Positions 1 through 7,622 of a DNA stretch of 64,000 bases are shown here, one piece after another; position 1 is the stretch's first letter; each line of letters starts with the position of its first letter. A program made the translations under genes and the position numbers. Origin of the DNA: Ensifer sp. WSM1721 (GTDB lineage Bacteria; Pseudomonadota; Alphaproteobacteria; Rhizobiales; Rhizobiaceae); assembly GCF_000513895.2 (NCBI RefSeq), contig NZ_CP165782.1, positions 496,001 to 560,000 of the forward strand. Reading direction: 5' to 3'. A model generated the notes under the pieces. That model did not search any database. It was not told where the DNA came from and saw nothing but the letters and a program-made list of their open reading frames with translations.

Positions 1-1
1 G

Positions 2-508
2 CTCGCGCCGATGCTGCCCTTTACCGCCGAGGAAGCCTGGCTTTCCCGCAACCCCGAGGCCGTATCTGTGCATCTCGAACAGTTCCCGCTCGTGCCCGCG
101 GAATGGCGCGACGACGCGCTCGCCGAGAAGTGGCGGAAGATCCGCGAAGTCCGCAAGGTGGTGACCGGCGCGCTCGAAATCGAACGCAAGGACAAGCGCA
201 TCGGCTCCTCGCTCGAGGCCGCTCCGATCGTCCATATCACCGATCCGGAACTGCGCCAGGCGCTCGACGGTCAGGACTTTGCCGAGATCTGCATCACCTC
301 GGCCATCGAGATCGACGGCAGCGAAGGGCCGGCCGGCGCCTTCACCTTGCCGGAAGTCGCGAAGGTGAGCGTCGTGCCGAAGCTGGCAGAGGGCCGCAAA
401 TGCGCCCGCTCCTGGCGAATCACCACGGATGTCGGCTCCGATCCGCTCTATCCGGATGTGTCGGCGCGCGACGCCGCCGCGTTGAGGGAGCTCGGCTTCA
501 AGCCCTGA
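2..508 (+). CDS. ileS: Isoleucyl-tRNA synthetase, C-terminal part (5' truncated by window)
   Basis: The gene enters from the left edge; 168 codons are visible. The reading starts with LAPMLPFTAEEAWL, the end of the anticodon-binding helical domain of class Ia IleRS, and continues into the small C-terminal domain. IleRS charges tRNA-Ile in the cytosol. In many bacteria this tail carries two Cys pairs that bind zinc; here only KCARSW (one Cys) remains and no second pair follows, so the zinc site appears lost. ValRS was considered, but the C-terminal KCARSWR segment fits IleRS and no ValRS coiled-coil arm is present. A lipoprotein gene follows on the same strand. Confidence 0.9.
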   Translation, partial: LAPMLPFTAEEAWLSRNPEAVSVHLEQFPLVPAEWRDDALAEKWRKIREVRKVVTGALEIERKDKRIGSSLEAAPIVHITDPELRQALDGQDFAEICITSAIEIDGSEGPAGAFTLPEVAKVSVVPKLAEGRKCARSWRITTDVGSDPLYPDVSARDAAALRELGFKP

Positions 509-570
509 CGGGACGTTTTACCGGGTGAATTGCGCTTGAGGCGTTCATCCGGTACAACCTGCCCGAAATT

Positions 571-588
571 TGGCGGAATTTTCCGCCA
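571..588. repeat. Perfect inverted repeat between ileS and the lipoprotein gene
   Basis: TGGCGGAA-TT-TTCCGCCA has 8-base arms and a 2-base centre, 62 bases after the ileS stop and 53 bases before the lipoprotein start. There is no T-run after it, so it is not a classical Rho-independent terminator. It could be an operator, a processing hairpin or a weak terminator. Confidence 0.5.
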
Positions 589-641
589 AGGGGCGCTTGA
601 GTGGCCGCGGCAGGCGAGGTGCGGTCGGCTGGAAGGAATTC

Positions 642-1262
642 ATGGATATGACGCGAGAGATGCGAGTGTTTGCCGGCATTGCCGTTGTCGTGGCGGGCAG
701 CCTGATGCTTTCCGGCTGCGTCGGCGGCCCCACCTACGGCACCGATAAGACGGCGGGCGAACAGTTGCTCGATGACCTCGGCAGCGCCGTCAGCCTCGCT
801 CCGCCGAAGACGGCTCCTACCAAGTACCAGCCGCGTGCACCTCTCGTGCTGCCGCCGAAGGAGCAGCAGGCCGCGCTGATCGAGCCCCAGAAGTCGCTCG
901 CGAGCCGCGAAGCCAATCCGGCTTGGGTCGAGTCGCCCGAAGAGGTCCGCCAGCGCCTGCGCGAAGAGGCGGACGCCAACAAGACCAACCCCAATTATGT
1001 CTCGCCGCTCGCCAAGGCGAACGCCAACGGCCGCCGGCTTTCCGCCAAGGAACAGCAGGAGGCCTATCGCGAGGCCCGCAAGATCGAACAGGGCGCCTAT
1101 TCCGACAAGCGCCGCTTCCTGAGCGACCCGCCGCTCGAGTATCGCCGCCTGCCCGAAGGCGCTGAAACGGATCTCGGCGAACCGGAAAAGGACAAGGATC
1201 GCCGCCGCAAGAAGGAAGCGCAGGTCGCAAACAGCGGCAGAAAGTGGTACTGGCCGTTCTAG
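642..1262 (+). CDS. Putative outer-membrane lipoprotein, unknown function
   Basis: A 206-residue protein. It starts MDMTREMRVFAGIAVVV and reaches a lipobox LSGC, so a lipid-modified Cys near residue 27 is expected and the rest should face the periplasm. The mature part is rich in Pro, Lys, Glu and Arg with no recognised enzyme motif and ends in a basic stretch plus KWYWPF. The start at 642 is chosen because GGAAGGA lies just upstream; the frame is open back to 570, but that would bury the signal peptide. It follows ileS on the same strand and precedes the acetyltransferase by 23 bases, so co-transcription is likely. Function unknown. Confidence 0.75.
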   Translation: MDMTREMRVFAGIAVVVAGSLMLSGCVGGPTYGTDKTAGEQLLDDLGSAVSLAPPKTAPTKYQPRAPLVLPPKEQQAALIEPQKSLASREANPAWVESPEEVRQRLREEADANKTNPNYVSPLAKANANGRRLSAKEQQEAYREARKIEQGAYSDKRRFLSDPPLEYRRLPEGAETDLGEPEKDKDRRRKKEAQVANSGRKWYWPF

Positions 1263-1285
1263 GCGAGCTAGGTCGGAACTCAAGC

Positions 1286-1765
1286 ATGGCAATCAGCATT
1301 CGCGATGCGGTTCCGGGTGACGCCGAGACGATCCTGCGTTTCATCACGGAACTCGCCACCTATGAAAAGGCCGCCCACGAGGTGGAGGCGACGGTCGAGC
1401 GTTTGCGCGGATCACTCTTCGGAACCGATGCGGTCGCGCATGCCGTCATCTGCGAGGCCGACGGCAAGCCTGCCGGCTTTGCCATCTGGTTCTACAGCTA
1501 TTCCACTTGGCAGGCGCGCAAGGGTCTTTATCTGGAGGACCTTTATGTCTCGCCGGAGTATCGCGGCTCGGGTGCCGGCAAGGCGCTCCTGAAGCATCTG
1601 GCGCGGATCGCCATCGCCGAAGGCTGCGGCCGTTTCGAGTGGAGCGTTCTCGACTGGAACGAACCCGCCATTCGCGTCTACGAGGCGGTCGGTGCGGAGC
1701 CGATGTCCGAATGGAAGCGCTACCGGCTCGCCGGTGAGGCGTTGGAGGCGCTCGCGGCGGACTGA
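1286..1765 (+). CDS. GNAT family N-acetyltransferase
   Basis: A 159-residue single-domain Gcn5-related acetyltransferase. The acetyl-CoA loop motif is seen in YVSPEYRGSGAGKALL (R/Q-x-x-G-x-A pattern), followed by the usual helix and NEPAIRVYEAVGA near the C-terminus. The N-terminal ITELATYEKAAHEV and the FYSYSTWQARKGLYLEDLYV segment resemble the spermidine/spermine-acetyltransferase-like (SSAT) branch, so a polyamine or other small amine is a possible substrate, but this is inferred from similarity only. The start is the ATG giving MAISIRDA. It is convergent with tadA, with 3 bases between the stop codons. Confidence 0.85.
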   Translation: MAISIRDAVPGDAETILRFITELATYEKAAHEVEATVERLRGSLFGTDAVAHAVICEADGKPAGFAIWFYSYSTWQARKGLYLEDLYVSPEYRGSGAGKALLKHLARIAIAEGCGRFEWSVLDWNEPAIRVYEAVGAEPMSEWKRYRLAGEALEALAAD

Positions 1766-1768
1766 GCT

Positions 1769-2218
1769 TCACCGCCGCGCGGCAAAGAATTCCCGAAGAA
1801 TATCCGCTGCCTCCTGCTCCGCCAGGCCGGAATAGACATCCGGCACATGATGGCAGGTGGGCGAGGCGTAGAACCTGACCCCGTTATCGACGGCGCCGCC
1901 TTTCGGATCCTCTGCGCCATAATAGAGGCGGCGGATGCGGGCGAATGAGATCGCGGCCGCGCACATGGTGCAGGGTTCGAGCGTAACATAGAGGTCGGCC
2001 CCCGAAAGCCGCTCGTCGCCGACAGCGGCCGCGCCCCGACGGATCACCTCGATCTCGGCGTGCGCGGTAACGTCGTTCAGTTCGCGCGTGCGGTTTCCGG
2101 CGGCAGCGATGATCTTGCCGTCGAGCACGAGGACCGCGCCGATCGGCACCTCGCCACGTGCCGCCGCCTTCCGGGCCTCTTGAAGGGCCGCATCCATGAA
2201 GCGCGCCGTTTCCGCCAT
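1769..2218 (-). CDS. tadA: tRNA-specific adenosine deaminase TadA
   Basis: A 149-residue protein of the cytidine/deoxycytidylate deaminase fold. The zinc and catalytic motifs are intact: H53-A-E55 and P82-C83-T-M-C86. TadA converts adenosine 34 to inosine in tRNA-Arg(ACG) and is normally essential. The start at 2218 gives MAETARFMDAALQEA, the usual N-terminus. The same frame stays open for 778 more codons upstream, opposite the rluB gene, but that extension is a GC-driven shadow. It is divergent from the pseudouridine synthase gene with 72 bases between the start codons, a common pairing in Rhizobiales. Confidence 0.95.
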   Translation of the reverse strand: MAETARFMDAALQEARKAAARGEVPIGAVLVLDGKIIAAAGNRTRELNDVTAHAEIEVIRRGAAAVGDERLSGADLYVTLEPCTMCAAAISFARIRRLYYGAEDPKGGAVDNGVRFYASPTCHHVPDVYSGLAEQEAADILREFFAARR

Positions 2219-2290
2219 AACTCGTTCAATATTTCTCTTAACCCAAAGCCTTCGACCTGATAGGACAGCCGCAAAAGGCAGGCAACACAA

Positions 2291-4009
2291 ATGACATCGA
2301 AAGACAAGCCCACGAAGCCCGGCGGCAAGACGAGGAGCCGGGACAAGAAACCTCATTCGGGAGGCGAGAGCCGCTCCGCCGCGCCCGCCGTTGGGCCGGA
2401 CGAGCCGCAGCGCATCTCGAAGATCTTGTCGCGTGCGGGCGTTGCATCGCGCCGCGATGTCGAGCGCATGATCATGGAAGGCCGGGTCAAGCTCAATGGA
2501 GTGGTACTCGATACGCCGGTCGTAAATGCGACGCTGGCCGATCGCATCGAAGTCGACGGACATCCGATCCGCGGCATCGAGCGCACGCGCCTCTGGCTCT
2601 ATCACAAGCCGGCGGGCCTCGTTACGACGAATGCCGATCCTGAAGGCCGCCCGACGGTTTTCGAGAACCTGCCCGACGATCTGCCGCGCGTGCTTTCGGT
2701 CGGTCGGCTCGACATCAACACCGAGGGCCTGCTTCTGCTCACGAACGACGGTGGGCTTTCCCGCGTGCTGGAGTTGCCCTCGACCGGATGGCTGCGCCGC
2801 TATCGCGTTCGGGCGCATGGCGAGATCGACCAGGCCGCGCTCGACCGTTTGAAGGAGGGCATCGCCGTCGACGGCGTCCTCTATGGCGCGATCGAGGCGA
2901 CCCTTGACAGGGTTCAGGGCTCGAATGTGTGGATCACCATGGGTCTCCGCGAAGGCAAGAACCGCGAGATCAAGAACGTGCTCGGCGCTCTCGGCCTCGA
3001 CGTGAACCGGCTGATCCGCATTTCCTACGGGCCTTTCCAGCTTGGTGACCTGCCGGTGGGCGAGGTCCAGGAAATCCGCGGCCGTACGCTCCGAGAGCAG
3101 CTCGGTCCCCGGCTGATCGCCGACGCCAAGGCGAATTTCGACGCGCCGATCTATAACGACCAGCCGGCTGCGGCCGAAGCCGAGCCGCCTGCTGCCGCCG
3201 CGCCCGATCACGGCAAGGCGGACCGCAGCGGGTGGCGCGAAAAGCCGGAGGACAAGCGCGCGCGTGCCCTTGCCCGTCTCGACACGCGCCGCGACGATGG
3301 CCGCGACCACGAGCGCGGCAGCCGTAGCCGTGGGAAAGCGGAAGACCGGCCGGCGCGGCCGCCGGTGCGGCGAAGCCGCGCCTCGAACGTCTGGATGGCG
3401 CCGGGCGCCCGGCCCGTCGTCGAGAAGAAGGCGAAAGCGGCGGACGATGCCACGTCGAAGCCTGTTCGCGACAAGGGCGCTGAGACGAAGCGGGCTCCCC
3501 GCGCCGCAGCCGATGTCTCTGCGAAGGCCGCAGCCGCGCCTGGTGCGGAGGCGAAAGGCCGGACGAAGAAGCCTGGACGTCGCAAGGACGAGTCCGCCGG
3601 CGGTTTCGATCGGCGCCGGCCGCTCGATGCCGCAGAACGGAAATCGCGCGATCACGGCGATCGCCCACCGCGCCGCGAGGTCGGCGAGCGCCCGCGCGGT
3701 GAGCGCGCTGCGCGTCCAAAAGACGAAGGTCGCGCATTCTCCGCCAAGGCAGGGGAAAGCCGTAAGGATGCGGCACGCCCTCAGCGCCGTGGCGACGAGG
3801 CTCGGCCCTCTCACGACCGGCCGCGTGCGAAGCCCGCCGGCGCCAAGCCGTCTGGGGCGAAATCGTCCGCCCCGCGCTCGTCCGGTCCCCGTGACGGCAA
3901 ACCCAGGGGCGGTAAACCCGGTGGCGGTAAACCCGGTGGCGGCAAACCTGGCGGCGGCAAACCTGGCGGTCGCAGCGGTGGCGGCAGGCCGCGGGGGAAA
4001 GGGAAGTAA
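2291..4009 (+). CDS. rluB: 23S rRNA pseudouridine synthase (RluB/RsuA type) with long basic tail
   Basis: A 572-residue protein. Residues 39-90 form an S4 RNA-binding domain (RISKILSRAGVASRRD). Residues 100-270 form the RsuA/RluB catalytic domain with the catalytic Asp141 in VGRLDINTEGLLLLTNDGG. This class isomerises a uridine in rRNA (RluB: U2605 of 23S); RsuA or RluE specificity cannot be excluded. From about residue 290 a low-complexity tail rich in Arg, Lys, Gly and Pro follows, almost as long as the enzyme, ending in tandem GGGKP repeats. E. coli RluB is about 290 residues, so the tail roughly doubles the protein. The start ATG at 2291 gives MTSKDKPTKPG. rsmD follows after 6 bases, forming an rRNA-modification pair. 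Confidence 0.9.
   Translation: MTSKDKPTKPGGKTRSRDKKPHSGGESRSAAPAVGPDEPQRISKILSRAGVASRRDVERMIMEGRVKLNGVVLDTPVVNATLADRIEVDGHPIRGIERTRLWLYHKPAGLVTTNADPEGRPTVFENLPDDLPRVLSVGRLDINTEGLLLLTNDGGLSRVLELPSTGWLRRYRVRAHGEIDQAALDRLKEGIAVDGVLYGAIEATLDRVQGSNVWITMGLREGKNREIKNVLGALGLDVNRLIRISYGPFQLGDLPVGEVQEIRGRTLREQLGPRLIADAKANFDAPIYNDQPAAAEAEPPAAAAPDHGKADRSGWREKPEDKRARALARLDTRRDDGRDHERGSRSRGKAEDRPARPPVRRSRASNVWMAPGARPVVEKKAKAADDATSKPVRDKGAETKRAPRAAADVSAKAAAAPGAEAKGRTKKPGRRKDESAGGFDRRRPLDAAERKSRDHGDRPPRREVGERPRGERAARPKDEGRAFSAKAGESRKDAARPQRRGDEARPSHDRPRAKPAGAKPSGAKSSAPRSSGPRDGKPRGGKPGGGKPGGGKPGGGKPGGRSGGGRPRGKGK
3896..3978 (+). repeat. In-frame short tandem repeats encoding GGGKP
   Basis: Consecutive 15-base units of the type GGCGGCAAACCTGGC encode repeated Gly-Gly-Gly-Lys-Pro at the C-terminal end of the pseudouridine synthase. 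The unit length is a multiple of 3, so copy-number change would keep the frame. Confidence 0.8.
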
Positions 4010-4015
4010 TCGGCC

Positions 4016-4576
4016 GTGCGTATTGTCGGCGGAGAGTTTCGTGGTCGCACGCTCGCCACACCCAAATCCAACGATATCCGGCCGACCACTGACCGGACGC
4101 GCGAGAGCCTTTTCAACATCGTGAGCCATAGCTATCCCGAGGCGCTTGACGGCACTCGGGTACTCGATCTTTTCGCCGGAACGGGTGCCGTCGGGCTCGA
4201 GGCCTTGTCGCGCGGCTGCCGACAGGTGCTCTTCGTCGAACAGGGCGTGGAGGGCCGCGGTCTGCTCCGCGTCAATATCGAAACGCTCGGCCTCCAGGGG
4301 CGCGCCAAGATCTTTCGCCGCGACGCGACCGATCTCGGCCCGATCGGGACGATGGAGCCGTTTCATCTGGTCTTCGCAGACCCACCCTACGCCCAGGGCC
4401 TTGGCGAACGGGCGTTGGAGGCGGCGGCCACCAGCGGATGGCTCGTGCGCGGCGCCTTGGCGATCCTGGAGGAGCGCGCCGACGTACGGCCGCAACTCTC
4501 CGCTGCGTTCGAGCCGCTCGACGTGCGCGCATTCGGCGACACGAAAATGCACTTCTACCGGTTTCTTGGCGCCTGA
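4016..4576 (+). CDS. rsmD: 16S rRNA (guanine-966 N2)-methyltransferase RsmD
   Basis: A 186-residue Rossmann methyltransferase. It shows the SAM-binding motif DLFAGTGAVGLEALSRG (51-67) and the amino-methylating catalytic motif D122-P-P-Y125. The N-terminal MRIVGGEFRGRTLATP is the typical RsmD opening. It methylates N2 of G966 in 16S rRNA on 30S assembly intermediates. The start is GTG at 4016, 6 bases after the rluB stop, which suggests translational coupling. A RIME-like repeat begins 9 bases after its stop codon. Confidence 0.95.
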   Translation: MRIVGGEFRGRTLATPKSNDIRPTTDRTRESLFNIVSHSYPEALDGTRVLDLFAGTGAVGLEALSRGCRQVLFVEQGVEGRGLLRVNIETLGLQGRAKIFRRDATDLGPIGTMEPFHLVFADPPYAQGLGERALEAAATSGWLVRGALAILEERADVRPQLSAAFEPLDVRAFGDTKMHFYRFLGA

Positions 4577-4584
4577 ACTACCTT

Positions 4585-4664
4585 ACAGCGCCGTGCGTCT
4601 TCAGACGCACAAAGGAAGCTGTGGCACTCCTTAAATCGGCTAGGATTTAAGGAAACATGCAGTA
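4585..4664 (+). repeat. RIME-like palindromic element, copy A (shortened)
   Basis: Hairpin 1 half-arms (TACAGCGCCGTGCGTCTTC ... GACGCAC ... GCTGTGGC) are followed by hairpin 2 (CCTTAAATCG ... GATTTAAGG, then AAACATGCAGTA). The left outer arm of hairpin 2 is missing, so this copy is about 20 bases shorter than the others. It lies between rsmD and the patatin-like gene. Confidence 0.8.
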
Positions 4665-4731
4665 GGGTAAAGGTCTGCGACCGCTGCGCGCATTGTTCTT
4701 CCGCCAAGGCGCAAACGGAACGGAGCAGATA

Positions 4732-5616
4732 ATGGAGCAGAACGTATCCTCGCGGCGCGATCTGCCGGAGACGAAAGGCGGACCGACGATCGCGCTCGCG
4801 CTCGGCGGCGGCGGCGCGCGGGGTCTTGCCCATATCCATGTCATCGATGCGCTGGACGAGATGGGTGTCCGGCCCACGGCGATCGCCGGCTCGTCGATCG
4901 GGGCGCTGATGGGCGCTGGCATGGCCGCCGGCATGAGCGGCAAGGAAATCCGCGATCACGTGTTGGCGACCGTCGGCCACCGCGGCGAAGTGCTCAACCG
5001 CCTCTGGCAGTTACGGCCGGCCAGCCTGTCGGAGGCCGTCGCAAGCGGCCTCCGCTTCGGCCAGTTCAACATCGAGCGGGTACTGAAAGCATTTCTGCCC
5101 GAAGCTGTTCCAGCCCGCTTTTCCGAGCTCCCTATCCCGCTCAAGGTCGTCGTCACCGACTATTACGGGCAGACGGAACGCGTCTGCGAAAGCGGCGACC
5201 TCTATAAGGCGCTCGCGGCCTCCTGCGCCTTGCCGGCGCTTTTCACGCCGGTGAAGATCGATGGCCGCGTCATGATAGACGGTGGCATCTACAACCCGAT
5301 CCCCTTCGACCATCTCCGGGACGCGGCGGATATCGTCATTGCCGTTGACGTCGTCGGCGGTCCGGATGGAGACGGCAGGACGATCCCGAGCCGCATCGAC
5401 AGCCTGTTCGGCGCAAGCCAGCTCATGATGCAGTCGATCATCGCCATGAAGATGAAGGCAGGCGCACCTGATATCCTGCTGCGGCCCGATGTCGGCCGCT
5501 ACCGCGTGCTCGACTTCCTGCGGGCCAAGGAGTTGCTCGCCGCCACGCAGGAGACGAAGGAGCAGGTGAAGCGCGCACTGTCGGAGCGTATCGGAGCGTG
5601 GGAGGAGAAGCCGTAG
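4732..5616 (+). CDS. Patatin-like phospholipase / NTE family acyl hydrolase
   Basis: A 294-residue patatin-domain protein. It has the oxyanion-hole motif GGGGARG (25-31), the nucleophile elbow G-S-S55-I-G and the catalytic Asp in D183-G-G, so the Ser-Asp dyad is complete. Bacterial members hydrolyse acyl esters of phospholipids or lysophospholipids; the substrate here is unknown. No signal peptide is visible. The start at 4732 (MEQNVSSRRD) has GGAG upstream and is preferred over an in-frame ATG at 4693. Its stop is 1 base from the stop of the convergent antiporter gene. Confidence 0.85.
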   Translation: MEQNVSSRRDLPETKGGPTIALALGGGGARGLAHIHVIDALDEMGVRPTAIAGSSIGALMGAGMAAGMSGKEIRDHVLATVGHRGEVLNRLWQLRPASLSEAVASGLRFGQFNIERVLKAFLPEAVPARFSELPIPLKVVVTDYYGQTERVCESGDLYKALAASCALPALFTPVKIDGRVMIDGGIYNPIPFDHLRDAADIVIAVDVVGGPDGDGRTIPSRIDSLFGASQLMMQSIIAMKMKAGAPDILLRPDVGRYRVLDFLRAKELLAATQETKEQVKRALSERIGAWEEKP

Positions 5617-5617
5617 C

Positions 5618-7495
5618 TCACTCCGCCTTCGCCAGCGTCTCGTCTCCTTGCGGTTGGTCCTCGGAGGGAAGGATCGGCAGGATTCGTTCCTCCGTTTCGG
5701 CCGTGTGGTTCACGTCGCGCTTCGGCTTGACCAGCGGCTCCGGTCGGACCGGTCTCGAATGCAGCATGTGGCGGCCGGCCGTGATGCCTTCAGCTTCCTG
5801 CAGCACCAGCCGCGCCTCGTCGCGACGGCGAATGTCGTCCATGATCGCGATCGCTTCGTCGCCGTTCACGCCCAGCGTCTCGAGCGTCCTACGGCCGAAG
5901 AGCAGGCCGGATTCGAACGTCTCGCGCAGCTCGTAGTCAACGCCGAGCGCACGCAGCTCGAGCGTGTGCAGGCGATCGTAGGAGCGCGCGAAGATGCGGG
6001 CGTTCGGATATTCCGCCTTGACGAGGTTGATGATCCTGTCCGTGATTTCCTTCTTCTGCGTGCAGACGGCGACGATCTTTGCCCGTTCGATGCCGGCCGC
6101 CCTCAAAACGTCGAGCCGGGTGCCGTCGCCGAAATAGATGCGGAAGCCGAAGGTTGCCGCCTGGCGCACACGCGCGGCGGAGTGGTCGATGATCGTCACC
6201 TCGCGGCCGCCGGCAAGCAGGATCTGCGCGGCGATCTGGGCGAAACGGGAAAACCCGATCATCAGCACGTCGGCACCGGCCCCCTCGAAGTCCTCGTCCA
6301 GTTCCTCGGCCATTTCGTCCTGCTCGTGCAGCAGCCGTTTCGAAAGCATCGCCGCGACAGGCGTCAGCGCCATCGAGAGCGTGACGATGGCAACGAGCAG
6401 CGAGGAAGTGCCTTGCGAGAAGACCCCGGCCGCGGCCGCAGCGGTGAAGAGAACGAAGCCGAATTCACCACCCTGGGGCAGAAGCAGGCCGATCCGAAGC
6501 GCATCATTGTGGTGGGAGCCGGTCGCCCGGCAGAGCCCGTAGAGGACGAGGCTCTTGACCGTCATCACCACCGGTACCGCGATGATGATCTGGAGAAAGT
6601 TCTCCGCCACGACGCCGAGCTCCAGTGACAGGCCGACGGCCATGAAGAACAGCGCCTGAAGGATACCGCGGAACGGCTCGATATCCGCCTCGAGCTCGTG
6701 GCGATAGGAGGATTCCGCGAGTAATACGCCGGCAAGAAAGGCGCCCATCGCCATCGAAAGGCCCGCAAGCTGCATCATCGTCGCCGCGCCCATGACGACG
6801 AGCAGCGCGGCCGCGATCATGACGTCGCGTGCCCCCGTGCGCGCGATCACCTGGAAGAGAGGATTGAGCAGATAGCGACCCGCAGCGAACAGCGCCGCGA
6901 CGGCGGCAACCGCGATCGCGAAGTCCTCGAGAGGCGTGGTCGTGTCTTCCGGCGCCTGCGCCGCCATCAGCGGGATAAGGGCGAGCAGGGGAACGATCGC
7001 CAGATCCTGCAGCAGGAGGATGGAGAATGCGCGCTGGCCGTAGCGCGTGTTGGTGTCGTTGCTCTCATCGAGGATCTGCATGGCGAAGGCAGTGGAGGAG
7101 AGCGCCAGGCCGAAGCCGGCGATGATGCTTCCGGCCCCTCCGAGAAGACCGCTGAATGTAATAAGGAACGACAGAACGAGGCCGGTGAAGACCACCTGCG
7201 CCGTGCCGAGCCCGAAGATATCCCGCCGCATCTGCCACAGCCGCGACGGCTTCAGTTCCAGGCCGATGATGAACAGCAGGAAGACGACGCCAAGTTCCGA
7301 CACATGGAGAATCTCCTCGCCCTCGGTGATCCGCTGGGCGACCGGGCCGATCAATATGCCGGCTGCAAGATAGCCGAGAATGGTGCCGAGCCCCAGGCGC
7401 TTGAACAGCGGTGCTGCGACCACGGCGCCGCCAAGCAGCATAAGCGCCTGGGTATAGAGGATCGGTGTCGTTTCCATGCTCGCGCTTTCATTCAA
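5618..7495 (-). CDS. Kef-type cation:proton antiporter (CPA2) with TrkA-N domain
   Basis: A 625-residue inner-membrane protein. Residues ~10-385 form the multi-span Na+/H+ exchanger domain (many hydrophobic helices, GGEFGFVLF motif). Residues ~400-520 form a Rossmann RCK/TrkA-N domain, followed by an acidic, low-complexity tail. It probably exchanges K+ or Na+ for H+. The nucleotide loop reads IGFSRFAQ, where KefC-type proteins have GxGxxG, so two glycines are replaced by Ser and Ala and NAD(H) gating may differ. The start at 7495 (MNESASMETT) could instead be METT at 7477; neither has a strong ribosome binding site. No KefF/KefG-type partner is adjacent. Confidence 0.88.
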   Translation of the reverse strand: MNESASMETTPILYTQALMLLGGAVVAAPLFKRLGLGTILGYLAAGILIGPVAQRITEGEEILHVSELGVVFLLFIIGLELKPSRLWQMRRDIFGLGTAQVVFTGLVLSFLITFSGLLGGAGSIIAGFGLALSSTAFAMQILDESNDTNTRYGQRAFSILLLQDLAIVPLLALIPLMAAQAPEDTTTPLEDFAIAVAAVAALFAAGRYLLNPLFQVIARTGARDVMIAAALLVVMGAATMMQLAGLSMAMGAFLAGVLLAESSYRHELEADIEPFRGILQALFFMAVGLSLELGVVAENFLQIIIAVPVVMTVKSLVLYGLCRATGSHHNDALRIGLLLPQGGEFGFVLFTAAAAAGVFSQGTSSLLVAIVTLSMALTPVAAMLSKRLLHEQDEMAEELDEDFEGAGADVLMIGFSRFAQIAAQILLAGGREVTIIDHSAARVRQAATFGFRIYFGDGTRLDVLRAAGIERAKIVAVCTQKKEITDRIINLVKAEYPNARIFARSYDRLHTLELRALGVDYELRETFESGLLFGRRTLETLGVNGDEAIAIMDDIRRRDEARLVLQEAEGITAGRHMLHSRPVRPEPLVKPKRDVNHTAETEERILPILPSEDQPQGDETLAKAE

Positions 7496-7622
7496 CGGCT
7501 AGCGGCGCCACACGATGGCCGCTCGGCCGACTATCATTTTGCTGCTGAGGCGGGAATCATGTCGATGCCCTTGATGCATGCTTCAGTGCACAATAAATGG
7601 GGCAGGAATGAAAGGCCAAATC

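Noticed and set aside
1769..4552. A 927-codon open frame on the minus strand extending far upstream of tadA
   Set aside because: Only the last 149 codons have TadA motifs; the rest lies opposite the rluB and rsmD coding strand, is Arg-rich low-complexity and has no known domain. High GC keeps such frames open.
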